64,000 nucleotides of DNA from an uncultured Clostridia bacterium (GTDB lineage: Bacteria > Bacillota > Clostridia > Christensenellales > UBA3700). This document shows, one piece after another, positions 24,901 to 32,187 of this stretch. Below the pieces are notes generated by a model, which did no database searches, was not told where the DNA came from, and saw nothing but the letters and a program-made list of their open reading frames with translations. Made by a program: the position numbers and the translations under genes. How positions within the stretch are numbered: the first letter of the stretch is position 1; each line of letters starts with the position of its first letter. Location: the NCBI GenBank assembly GCA_945872615.1, contig CAMBZZ010000003.1:1-64000 (forward strand), read 5' to 3'.

Positions 24901-25334
24901 ACGGCGTAATTCAAAAATCTTTTACTCTTTACCCAATCGAGATATTGTTCGGTAGGTTGGAAATTGTCGTACGCTATGCGTAAAAGTCGAAGTTTGATAG
25001 GAGTGATAGCCGCGTAATCTACCCTCTCTCCGTCGATAGCCTTCAACTGCTCAAGATGCTTAGAAGTAAGCAAACCTTGTTCCTTCAAAGAAACAAGGTC
25101 GATATAATTGACGTCTATTGCTTGCGCGCTGACAGACTGATATGGCGAGCCTCCCATGCCTGTAGGTACAAGCGGCAAAACTTGCCATACGCTCTGTCCC
25201 GCCTCTACCAAAAAGTCGACAAAACGATATGCGGATTGTCCGAAAGTCCCTATTGCAAACGGGGAGGGCAATGCCGAAACCGGCATCAATATGCCGGATA
25301 TACGCCTATTGTTGATGTTGTGTGTACAATTCAT
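21993..25334 (-). CDS. Fusion: 4-alpha-glucanotransferase (GH77) - type I pullulanase (CBM48-GH13)
   Basis: The 1113-residue protein joins two enzymes of glycogen and starch breakdown. Residues 1-500 are MalQ-type amylomaltase: nucleophile in VRIDHFRAMD, acid/base in NIVAEDLG, stabiliser in TGTHDNST. Residues about 510-600 are a CBM48-like domain (RFDLGVNVNGKATTFAVWSP). Residues 610-1113 are type I pullulanase: YNVPEGSYS, VVYNHTY, nucleophile in DGFRFDLMG, acid in LSYGEPW and MSAHDNYTLYDQL. No signal peptide is visible, so it acts inside the cell. One chain could debranch and disproportionate alpha-glucans. All catalytic residues appear intact and there is no frameshift at the junction. Confidence 0.94.
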   Translation of the reverse strand: MNCTHNINNRRISGILMPVSALPSPFAIGTFGQSAYRFVDFLVEAGQSVWQVLPLVPTGMGGSPYQSVSAQAIDVNYIDLVSLKEQGLLTSKHLEQLKAIDGERVDYAAITPIKLRLLRIAYDNFQPTEQYLDWVKSKRFLNYAVFMALKDEDDSPWYEWQRYRIFDSAQVERYAEQNSHEVGFYLWTQWVAQSQWLGLKGYANSKGVKIMGDMPIYVALDSVEVWSRPQNFQLDDNFVPKAVAGVPPDYFCEEGQLWGNPLYDWDKMKEEGYDWWNERIAQAFELYDVVRIDHFRAMDRYYSVPYGAKNAIDGEWKQGVGFELFADKLHLNIVAEDLGLIDDGVRQLLSKTGYCGMRVVQFGMDGDVDSDNRPSNYPRKSIAYTGTHDNSTLMQFICLSDEAKLSQLKRSINDECSLMDVTCQCDSAKDIADTLIRLVFASRSNVAIVPFADWLYLGEEGRINTPGSVSELNWSCRIDFPSDKELTKLAKRIKAIARQYDRLGKVDKVKKTRFDLGVNVNGKATTFAVWSPPTNFAKVEIFETAFAQSPIATYEMVKEGDVFRCTVEQDMTGKYYAYEIDGKECIDPYARAVGLNGCRTMIVDLSGTDPDGWEQDKYRGNATPILWEVHVRDFSVGMPDSFEVRGRYGGFATGYKTVCGKACLVDYLRQLGVTYVQLLPIADFESVDEREFWQRNWGYDPCNYNVPEGSYSTNPCDPEARIRELKQLILTLHDNGIGVIADVVYNHTYRTESSNFEKVARDCYYRKFADGKFFNGSGCGNEIATEKPMVRKFIIDSLTYWVEEYHIDGFRFDLMGLYDIDTVVAIRDRLDELESKLGKTILSYGEPWWALPPAPWIVPADTSNLALLPSKVGVFNSSYRDGLRGDNHLSRGFLQGMAVSLSAVMSGIEGASDKRDGVVFKLNSPSQNVCYMSAHDNYTLYDQLKATMPSEREIKIATKFGAFFVMSSLGLAFMQAGEEFCRTKQMNDNSYNAGDDVNALDWNRKDAYCDISDYYQGLIRIRRHNRAFRDLGTAKEQFEWLAVRSAWGALAYRIGDYIYIANPTDGDAYVDLTQFGQLERLADIDTANLYCIDKLGGDVKIPAKNLAILRKIN

Positions 25335-25395
25335 AGCTGTAATATATCTTATAGCGCGTTGCGAATTATCGCGAGCGCGAATACGTTAGTCGTAA

Positions 25396-27039
25396 TTAGG
25401 ACAACGTTGCACAATTTTTCATATCGAATCTAAGCACTTTATCGTTGCCGTCGACGCTATATTTGACGGTAACTTGCGTGCCGTTTTGCGTGACGTCCTC
25501 CACCCACGTCTCACCCTCTTGCATCACCTCTGCAAAAAGTTTCTTTTGGCTGTCGTTGTATCTGCCCGTGTCGTCGCTGGTAAACAAAACCGAGCCGAAA
25601 ATTTTGATAAGCGTAGCAAGTAGTCTTTGTTGCGAAGGTGTAAACTTGACGTTGTAGTCTCTGATTGTAAAGACGTCGGGATCACACATAAACGCCCTCT
25701 TGTTGAGGTGTCTGCGATACAGAATATTGTACACCGCCTCTTGGCTCGACACGTCCTCACGGTGGGAGATTTTTTGGATAAATGTCTTCTTCCAACTAAG
25801 TCCCATGTCTGCGCCAATTCTCATATACTCAACTCTGCCAAAACATGGCATAAGCGGAGTACCGCAACCTAGAATCTTCCTATCGCCAACGCATTCTCTC
25901 AGCAACGTAATCGCGTCGTACATAATGGTTGCCCTCGATTTGTTGTATGCAGGCACCATCGCCGCGCAATACAAAAAGTCAAGTTTGAATAAGTCGAAGC
26001 CCATATCTCGATAATATGCAAAGCAATCTTTGATATACGCTCTGACTTCTTTGTTATAGATGTCCAAGGCGTAAAATCCGCCCCAGTTGGTACCGCAGTT
26101 TATCTTTTTGCCGTCTCTGCCTTTGACAAACCAGTCAGGGTGTTGGTTGACGAGCTCCGAGTTCTTTTGAACGCCGAACGGTGCCATCCACAAGCCCGCT
26201 TGCAAGCCCTTGGCGTGTATGGCTTTGACTATGCCGTCAAGTCCGTTAGGAAATTTGACGGGGTCGATGCTCTTCCATTCGCCAACTTTGGTCTGGTAGC
26301 CGTCGTCGATTTGGAAGGTGTTGATAAGCCCCGTGGAAGCAATACTTTCGAGGTCGTTGAGCACGATACTTTCGCTGATGTTTTGATAATAATTGTACCA
26401 AGTCGTGTATCCTTTGATAACGGGATACATAGGTCTAGGTATGCCCATCATAGCAAAATACTTGTCAAATACCTCATTGTATTCGCCCTTGAGTGAGATG
26501 AGCCTAAATAGCGTGTAAGTATTGTCAATCAATACGCCCTCCACGTCCTTGTATATGCGTATGCGATTGGCGTTCATGTCAGCTTGAATAACGGTATAGC
26601 CGTCCTTGTCGCTGAGAGAACCCACGAAATCTATCTCGTCTCCTCTGCGAACGTAAGCGTATCCGTGAGAGTGGAATTGTCCTTTCTTTTTTGGTTGTTC
26701 AACCCATAGGTAGTCGCCGTAGTTGATCATACCCAGCATCTTGCCGATCGGAGTCTTGTTGAGCAAACCTTGGTCTGCCATTTTTTGATCGCAAGTAAAC
26801 TCTCTACTGTCCGTCCACGACTGGTAACCGTTGGCAAAAAACTTGTCGCCGGGGGCAAAATCATATTCCATCTCAAGCCATACCTTCTCTATCTCGATAG
26901 GAATATTAACCACAATGTCCAAAGTCAGACAAGCGTTGTTTTTGGTGTACTTGAGCGTAAAATCGTCGCCCCCCGACGTGGCGGTTTTAATTTCTCGTCC
27001 GTCTTTGTACCTAATATGTAAATAATAGTTTTCGAGCAT
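25396..27039 (-). CDS. Alpha-galactosidase-like glycoside hydrolase, family 36
   Basis: The 547-residue cytoplasmic enzyme has a beta-sandwich N-terminal domain and a TIM barrel from about residue 190. Clan GH-D motifs are present: TTWYNYYQNISE, TFQIDDGYQTKVGEW, GLWMAPFG, the nucleophile aspartate in LFKLDFLYCAA and the acid/base in MRIGADMGLSW. These enzymes release terminal alpha-galactose from raffinose-type sugars, galactomannan or host glycans. The protein is shorter than classical 720-residue GH36 enzymes, so it belongs to a compact subgroup and related activities cannot be excluded. It has its own consensus promoter, and lies between the alpha-glucan fusion gene and the CBM20 gene on the same strand. 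Confidence 0.9.
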   Translation of the reverse strand: MLENYYLHIRYKDGREIKTATSGGDDFTLKYTKNNACLTLDIVVNIPIEIEKVWLEMEYDFAPGDKFFANGYQSWTDSREFTCDQKMADQGLLNKTPIGKMLGMINYGDYLWVEQPKKKGQFHSHGYAYVRRGDEIDFVGSLSDKDGYTVIQADMNANRIRIYKDVEGVLIDNTYTLFRLISLKGEYNEVFDKYFAMMGIPRPMYPVIKGYTTWYNYYQNISESIVLNDLESIASTGLINTFQIDDGYQTKVGEWKSIDPVKFPNGLDGIVKAIHAKGLQAGLWMAPFGVQKNSELVNQHPDWFVKGRDGKKINCGTNWGGFYALDIYNKEVRAYIKDCFAYYRDMGFDLFKLDFLYCAAMVPAYNKSRATIMYDAITLLRECVGDRKILGCGTPLMPCFGRVEYMRIGADMGLSWKKTFIQKISHREDVSSQEAVYNILYRRHLNKRAFMCDPDVFTIRDYNVKFTPSQQRLLATLIKIFGSVLFTSDDTGRYNDSQKKLFAEVMQEGETWVEDVTQNGTQVTVKYSVDGNDKVLRFDMKNCATLS

Positions 27040-27065
27040 AACTATCTCCCTTATTTATTTTAATT

Positions 27066-27094
27066 ATTATAACATAAATAAAAATACTTGACAA
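27066..27094 (-). promoter_or_regulatory. Promoter of the GH36 gene
   Basis: TTGTCA, 17 bp, TATAAT read leftwards, followed by AGGGAG and the ATG at 27039. Confidence 0.8.
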
Positions 27095-27134
27095 TACCCT
27101 ATTTGGGAGCGTTTTGCACTTTTTATGCAAAAAA

Positions 27135-27164
27135 AATACACCCCGCCGCTTGACGAGATGTATT
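27135..27164 (-). terminator. Terminator of the CBM20 gene
   Basis: Leftwards, AATACATCTCG pairs with CGGGGTGTATT (two G-U pairs) and is followed by TTTTTT. It separates the CBM20 transcript from the GH36 promoter. Confidence 0.8.
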
Positions 27165-27189
27165 GCTTGTCGATTGTTTTGACCACCGA

Positions 27190-27513
27190 TTAGTTTTGGC
27201 GCCAATTATATACGGTAACCTCACTCTGGGTTGCGCTCTCAACGACTACGGTGTGGTTGACGATTTCTTCTCCCCACATTCCTTTATCCACGCCTTCCCA
27301 ATTAGGCTTGCAAAGTACTTTATATTCCAACGTTTCGCCTTCATTAAATCTTCTAACGATTCTAAATACGCCGTTTTCCTTTTTTACTTTGAGTGCCTTG
27401 GCAGGGTTCCAATTACCGAGCTTAGCATGATTGCCGCAGATGTAGATGCAATCAACGTCCTTATTAGTCTTGTTTTCTACGTGAAAAGTCACGCAACAAA
27501 CTTTATCTTCCAT
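27190..27513 (-). CDS. Stand-alone CBM20-like starch-binding domain protein
   Basis: The whole 107-residue protein is one CBM20-like domain. It opens with CCVTFHVENKT, then has CIYICGNHAKLGNWNPAKALKV, which carries the conserved LGNW tryptophan of starch binding site 1, then LEYKVLCKPNWEGVDKGMWGEE, matching the EYK-x-W-E region. No catalytic part and no signal peptide are present, so it would bind glycogen or starch-like polymer in the cytoplasm. It has its own near-perfect promoter and GGAGGT site. It lies close to the GH77-pullulanase gene on the same strand. A role in anchoring enzymes to glycogen is inferred. Confidence 0.8.
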   Translation of the reverse strand: MEDKVCCVTFHVENKTNKDVDCIYICGNHAKLGNWNPAKALKVKKENGVFRIVRRFNEGETLEYKVLCKPNWEGVDKGMWGEEIVNHTVVVESATQSEVTVYNWRQN

Positions 27514-27548
27514 ATTTGTACCTCCAAAATTATTATTAACTAATGCTA

Positions 27549-27576
27549 ATTATAATATTTTACGTCGAATTGTCAA
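27549..27576 (-). promoter_or_regulatory. Promoter of the CBM20 gene, inside the end of rlmA
   Basis: TTGACA, 16 bp, TATAAT read leftwards. The promoter overlaps the last codons of the upstream methyltransferase gene. Confidence 0.8.
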
Positions 27577-28386
27577 CTTTTTGACTATCGTTATATCAAA
27601 ATTTGCCCTTATTTGCATTTTTTCTATCTTTTCTAAGCGTTGAAGCAACTTTTTGGGCGTAGTGTACAAATACGGGGTCATTGCCAATAGACTATCTATT
27701 TCTCTATGCGAATTTAATTCAAAAGCATAATCGAGTTGAAGGTTTTGCACGCTTTTTAGCGGCTCGAAGTCTACGGAAAAACTTTTCGGATACGCCTTGT
27801 CTCCGTATATAGCTTGCTTGAGTTCCCATAGATGATATGGCGCTGGACTGACGAATACCGCAACGCCGTCCTCCTTAAGCACCCTATAAATCTCATCCGT
27901 TGCGTAAGGCGCAAATACACATATCAGCACGTCGATACTGCCGCTCGGAATAGGTAAATCGAATGAGTTGGCAACGCAAAAATCAATACACGTATCGAGT
28001 TTTCCGCCTATTTTGATTGCTTCTTTGGATATGTCCGCGGCAAGATAGCGATAGCTATCGCCGTGCCTTGCGGCAATATGGCAGATATAATATCCGTAGC
28101 CGCAACCAAGGTCGAGAATAGTGCCTCCCATAGGACAATATTGACCTACGAGATCGGCTAGTTTGTCTGCGAGCGGTTGATAGTGACCTAATTGCAAAAA
28201 TGCGCGTCTTGCCTCTATCATCTGCTTGTTGTCACCTATTTTTTCTCCCGACTTTTGGCTAATATTGAGATTGACGTAATTTTCTCTAGCCACGTCGAAG
28301 CAATGTCCATTACCGCATTTGCAAGTTCTTCCTTCGAGCACGAGCGAAGCGCCGCAAACGGGACACGAAAACTTGTCGAATTTCAT
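27550..28386 (-). CDS. rlmA: 23S rRNA (guanine-N1) methyltransferase, RlmA family
   Basis: The start is taken at MKFDKF, eight codons inside the tracked ORF, because that ATG forms an ATGA overlap with the stop of the ROK gene. The 278-residue enzyme has an N-terminal zinc ribbon (FSCPVCGASL, CKCGNGHCFD) that binds the rRNA hairpin, then the SAM-dependent Rossmann domain with ILDLGCGYGYYICH. It methylates N1 of G745 or G748 in helix 35 of 23S rRNA, near the macrolide exit tunnel. The length and motif order match the family. Translation is coupled to that of the ROK regulator, an unexpected partner. Confidence 0.92.
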   Translation of the reverse strand: MKFDKFSCPVCGASLVLEGRTCKCGNGHCFDVARENYVNLNISQKSGEKIGDNKQMIEARRAFLQLGHYQPLADKLADLVGQYCPMGGTILDLGCGYGYYICHIAARHGDSYRYLAADISKEAIKIGGKLDTCIDFCVANSFDLPIPSGSIDVLICVFAPYATDEIYRVLKEDGVAVFVSPAPYHLWELKQAIYGDKAYPKSFSVDFEPLKSVQNLQLDYAFELNSHREIDSLLAMTPYLYTTPKKLLQRLEKIEKMQIRANFDITIVKKLTIRRKIL

Positions 28387-29321
28387 AGTACCCCTCGCAC
28401 CAATTCCCATAGACCTTGCATTTGTGCTACTACGTAGTCGTCGTAAATGACAAAGCGCGGAAGGAGATATTCGGGCAATCTCTTGGATATTGCGTTGACA
28501 TACGACGACGCTTTGGCAGTATCTTGCGCAAATATTGTCATAGAGTGAGGATTGTACATGGCGATGGCATTGAGCGCCGCTCTAACCGCCTTGTCGCCCA
28601 CCAAGCCTCCCATATTGGGACAATATTTGAGTTCTCCCGCATAACCGCTTGCCCCCTTAAAGACTTTGCCGTCTATGCTTACGCCGATACCCACGGAGTT
28701 TTTGTCAACGTACAATGACACTTGTATATCGCCCTCTTCGTCTTGGCAACCCGTCAAAGAGAATAGTTTCATATCGTTTTCGATACGTATCTTGACGCCC
28801 GTCTTAGTCTCAATTTGTTCTACGATATTGACCTTTCTTAGACCTAATCGTGCCCATTCTTCTATCATAGGTCCGTTGACCACACACGGTAAAGATATTG
28901 CGCACGTTTCTACGAGGACGTCCTCTATCGTTATACCTTCAACTATCCTAGTCAAAGCCACGATAAAGTCGCTTTTGTCGCATTTCTTTTGCACGGTCGA
29001 CAAAACTTTACCCTCAAAATCTCTTATTTGATAAACGACTCCCTCTTCTCTTACCACTATCAATGCAAAGTGAATAAAATCGGGATTGAGCGCGTAAATC
29101 TGCGCCCTCCTACCTCCCGACGAATTGGCTATTTCTTTCTTGACCGCAACGTCAGCTTCTTGAGCAAGCCTCAAGGCGTGTGCCACGGTAGGATGAGATA
29201 AGCCCGTCGCCTCAACAATATCGGCAATGGTACATTTTTGATTTTTTTTGAGATAATCCACCACGTCGCCTACACTAGGAATTTGTGCAACGGTTTGAGC
29301 GTATCTTTGTAATTTATACAT
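28383..29321 (-). CDS. ROK-family transcriptional regulator
   Basis: The 312-residue protein has an N-terminal winged helix-turn-helix (CTIADIVEATGLSHPTVAHALRLAQEADV) and a ROK/actin-like sugar-sensing fold (residues 85-312) with IRIENDMKLFSL and GYAGELKYCPNMGG. The usual ROK zinc-binding CxCGxxGC cluster and the sugar-kinase DxG signature are not clear, so it is a sensor, not a kinase. It lies directly downstream of the fucose operon but behind that operon's terminator and with its own consensus promoter. Control of the fucose genes is a natural guess, not shown by an identified operator. Confidence 0.85.
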   Translation of the reverse strand: MYKLQRYAQTVAQIPSVGDVVDYLKKNQKCTIADIVEATGLSHPTVAHALRLAQEADVAVKKEIANSSGGRRAQIYALNPDFIHFALIVVREEGVVYQIRDFEGKVLSTVQKKCDKSDFIVALTRIVEGITIEDVLVETCAISLPCVVNGPMIEEWARLGLRKVNIVEQIETKTGVKIRIENDMKLFSLTGCQDEEGDIQVSLYVDKNSVGIGVSIDGKVFKGASGYAGELKYCPNMGGLVGDKAVRAALNAIAMYNPHSMTIFAQDTAKASSYVNAISKRLPEYLLPRFVIYDDYVVAQMQGLWELVRGVL

Positions 29322-29364
29322 CGTTCACCTTTTCAAAACTTTTGTAAATGTATTGCGCATCTCT

Positions 29365-29393
29365 ATTATAACGGAGTAAATACCGACTGTCAA
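29365..29393 (-). promoter_or_regulatory. Promoter of the ROK regulator-rlmA pair
   Basis: Fully consensus TTGACA, 17 bp, TATAAT read leftwards, about 45 bp before the ROK start. Confidence 0.85.
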
Positions 29394-29416
29394 ACGACTG
29401 ACTTATGAAAATGACA

Positions 29417-29442
29417 AAACGCTATCCTTTTCGATAGCGTTT
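29417..29442 (-). terminator. Terminator of the fucose operon
   Basis: Stem AAACGCTATC / GATAGCGTTT with a 6-nt loop, followed leftwards by TGTCATTTTC. It lies about 50 bp past the kinase stop. Confidence 0.8.
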
Positions 29443-29490
29443 AGAATTGTTTGTATGATGATAATTAATCTGGCTGATAAGATAGACGAC

Positions 29491-30942
29491 TTATTTTTTT
29501 AGTTGGAGATAATTGCTATATTCTCTATCCCATATCTCTCTATCGGAGCGAGGATAAAATTCGATAGGCTCGAAGGTGGTTTGAGCCAAAGCATAAGCCT
29601 CGCTCGTGTCCTTGATTTCGCCAAGTCCGTATAGTTGACCGAGTGCGTTGCCTATTGCCGTAGCTTCCACACAGCCCCCTATGACCTTGATGCCGAGGCA
29701 GTCAGATACCATTTGGTTGAGTAGGTGATTGTTGGTGCCACCGCCTATGATATGCAACGTATCGTAACTCTTTCCCGTTATCGCTTGCAAACCTTCTAAC
29801 GCATAGCGATATTCCATAGCCAAAGAATTGTACACACAGCGAGCAATCTCGCCTATGCCCGTAAGCTCGACGCCTTGGGTATCTTTTACGTATTTGACTA
29901 TCCTCTCATCCATGCCGAAAGGCGGAGAAAAGATATTGTCAGCCACGTTGATATAGCCCTTAAAATCATCGACCTTTTGGCATTCTTGGACTATCTCCGA
30001 CCAAGTGATAGGTCGACTTTTTATCCACTCGCGCCTACACTCTTGAATAATCCACATACCCATAATATTTTTGAGCAAACATATCTTGTCGCCAAAGCCT
30101 ATCTCGTTGGTGTAGCCTTCTAGGTAAGTCACGTCGTTGACGATAGGCTCGTCCGATAGCGTGCCAAATAGCGACCAAGTACCGCTGCTAACGTAGAGAG
30201 GCTGTTTGTCCTCTTGCATAACGGTCATAATGGCGCACGCCGTGTCGTGTCCGCAAGTCAATATTACGGGGATGTCGTAAGTTAGATTGATTTTGGCTTT
30301 GATTTCCTCTTTGAGATTGCCAAGCACGCTTCCTATCGGCTTGACGGGTGCAAAGTTGCTATCCTTCAAACCTAACTTGTCAAGAAAGCCTTGGTTGTAT
30401 CCGTCGAGATAAAAGCCGCTCGTCGTTGCAATAGTGGCGTCGCTAGCCATTTTGCCCGTCAGCATATAGCCCAGCAGATACGGCATATAGAGTATGGTAT
30501 CGCCACCTTCGACTTTATTGCTCTTTTGTTGAGCGATGAGTTGGTATGAGGTATTGAACTCGTTGAGAGATATGCCCGCCATGTCGAAAGTTTCTCTCTT
30601 AGTAAGCAATTCTTGCTTATCAATACAACCCGCCGTGCGGTTGTCGCGATAGTGATATGGCATCTCTTTGATATTGCCGCCGATGTCCACCACGCCGTAG
30701 TCGACGCCCCAAGTGTCTATACCGATAGAGTCGATTTTTTGTCCTTTAGCCGTCGAAAACTCGATACAGGTCGTGATTTCTCGCAATAGCATATCAACGT
30801 CCCATCTCAAGGTATCTCCCACTTTGACGGCGTTGTTGTCAAACCTATGAACTTCTCGATAGTTCATTTTGCCACCGTCACACTCGAATACTATTCCTCT
30901 ACCGCTACTTGCGCCTAGGTCTATCGCCAAAACTCGTTTCAT
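29491..30942 (-). CDS. FGGY sugar kinase (rhamnulokinase-like, probably acting on L-fuculose)
   Basis: The 483-residue FGGY-family kinase resembles RhaB: MKRVLAIDLGASSGRGIVFE (ATP/phosphate site), SIGIDTWGVDYGVVD (substrate aspartate), YHYRDNRT, GHDTACAIMTV, YVSSGTWSLFGT and LHIIGGGTNNHLLNQM. RhaB-type kinases in Firmicutes fucose operons act as fuculokinases. The operon here contains an L-fucose isomerase and no rhamnose isomerase, so L-fuculose is the likelier substrate, giving fuculose-1-phosphate. It starts one base after the aldolase stop codon, which indicates translational coupling, and is the last gene before a terminator. Confidence 0.9.
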   Translation of the reverse strand: MKRVLAIDLGASSGRGIVFECDGGKMNYREVHRFDNNAVKVGDTLRWDVDMLLREITTCIEFSTAKGQKIDSIGIDTWGVDYGVVDIGGNIKEMPYHYRDNRTAGCIDKQELLTKRETFDMAGISLNEFNTSYQLIAQQKSNKVEGGDTILYMPYLLGYMLTGKMASDATIATTSGFYLDGYNQGFLDKLGLKDSNFAPVKPIGSVLGNLKEEIKAKINLTYDIPVILTCGHDTACAIMTVMQEDKQPLYVSSGTWSLFGTLSDEPIVNDVTYLEGYTNEIGFGDKICLLKNIMGMWIIQECRREWIKSRPITWSEIVQECQKVDDFKGYINVADNIFSPPFGMDERIVKYVKDTQGVELTGIGEIARCVYNSLAMEYRYALEGLQAITGKSYDTLHIIGGGTNNHLLNQMVSDCLGIKVIGGCVEATAIGNALGQLYGLGEIKDTSEAYALAQTTFEPIEFYPRSDREIWDREYSNYLQLKK

Positions 30943-30943
30943 C

Positions 30944-32185
30944 TTACCACCCGTTGAAAGTATCGTTGATTTCTTTGACTTGTTCGTCGTTGATTGGCAC
31001 TATGTCGGCAATAGCGAGCGCAGATATAATGGAACGCGCGCTATAGTCTAGCACTTCCAATCTATCGAATGCCTTGGTCACGTTTTTACCTATGGTAAAT
31101 ACGCCCTCGTTGTCGATGATGAGTGCGGGAGCCGTAGTCGAAAGTAAGCCTGCGACCTTGTCTGCACTAGCGATAACGTCGTACTCTGCGCGCGTTACGT
31201 CTTTGAGCATTATGTAACTCTCGGGGATGAGGCGAGCGTTGAGTGGCTTGTGAGATACCGCAAAGCCCATAGTCGCGCTTGGCATTGAAATCATCACGCA
31301 GTTGACCTCAGGTTTGGTGTCAAAAATCTCCTTGATATAGGCAAGATATTTGGTGCTTTCGAAGGAAGATATATTGTCTCCTACGCAATAGACTATATCC
31401 TCGGGTTGGACTTTCTTTCTATCAACGCTGTCGGGATTAAACAAAAATCCCTCGCCCGCTCTAACGGCGATAGTACCGAAAGTCGAAGACATAAGTTTGT
31501 TGTTGTAACTTCTTACGCAAAAGTCGCAAATCTCTTGCTTTTGTGCTTCTAATTCTCCGCTCTTATCTTCTATTACGCAGAAGTCTGTCTTTTGCAACTC
31601 TACTCGTTTTGGCTTCTTTACTCCGCCCAGCATACTTGCATTGATAAGTGTTTGGCAAAGATAGTCCAAGGTTTCGTATCTCATAAAAGCTTTGTCGAGG
31701 TCACTGTCGGCTACCGTCGCTCCGTGGTTGTCCATCATCACGGCGTTGTATCCCTTCTCAAACTCCGACTTGACGATATTGCCAAGCTTAAGACTTCCGG
31801 GGAGCTCGTAGCACGAGCCAACCACCTCGCCTAAAACGTCCTCGTAGGCTCTTGCCACCGAAGAATCGGGCACTCTGCGAGCCGTTGCATAAGCAACTAC
31901 GGCAGGTGCGTGCGCGTGCACGACCGCCTTGAGGTCGCTCCTCATCTTGTAAATATTGCTGTGGAAAGGAAGTTCCATAGACGGAGGGTACTGCCCGATG
32001 CGAGTTCCGTTGGGCAATACTTCTGCTATATCGTCTACCACCAAAGTGCCTTTGTCCTTACTGCTCGGCGTGATGAAGATATGTCCGTCTTGGTCAATCG
32101 TCGAGATGTTGCCGCCGCTGGTGGAGGTAAGGGAACTGTGGTAGACCCTATTCATCGTATCTAATACTTTTTGTTTCATGTCCAT
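30944..32185 (-). CDS. L-fuculose-phosphate aldolase, tandem class II aldolase domains
   Basis: The start is taken at MDMKQK, two bases after the fucI stop. The 413-residue protein carries two aldolase/adducin domains. The first (about 1-205) is complete: TSGGNIS phosphate loop, catalytic glutamate in SMELPFHSNIY, zinc ligands in VVHAHAP and MMDNHGA. It should split fuculose-1-phosphate into dihydroxyacetone phosphate and L-lactaldehyde. The second (about 210-413) keeps the fold (MSSTFGTIAVRAG, DFxR-type loops) but has MISMPSA where the zinc histidines should be, so it is probably not catalytic. Classical FucA is a single 215-residue domain. The lactaldehyde formed is the substrate of FucO at 11036. 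Confidence 0.88.
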   Translation of the reverse strand: MDMKQKVLDTMNRVYHSSLTSTSGGNISTIDQDGHIFITPSSKDKGTLVVDDIAEVLPNGTRIGQYPPSMELPFHSNIYKMRSDLKAVVHAHAPAVVAYATARRVPDSSVARAYEDVLGEVVGSCYELPGSLKLGNIVKSEFEKGYNAVMMDNHGATVADSDLDKAFMRYETLDYLCQTLINASMLGGVKKPKRVELQKTDFCVIEDKSGELEAQKQEICDFCVRSYNNKLMSSTFGTIAVRAGEGFLFNPDSVDRKKVQPEDIVYCVGDNISSFESTKYLAYIKEIFDTKPEVNCVMISMPSATMGFAVSHKPLNARLIPESYIMLKDVTRAEYDVIASADKVAGLLSTTAPALIIDNEGVFTIGKNVTKAFDRLEVLDYSARSIISALAIADIVPINDEQVKEINDTFNGW

Positions 32186-32187
32186 AA

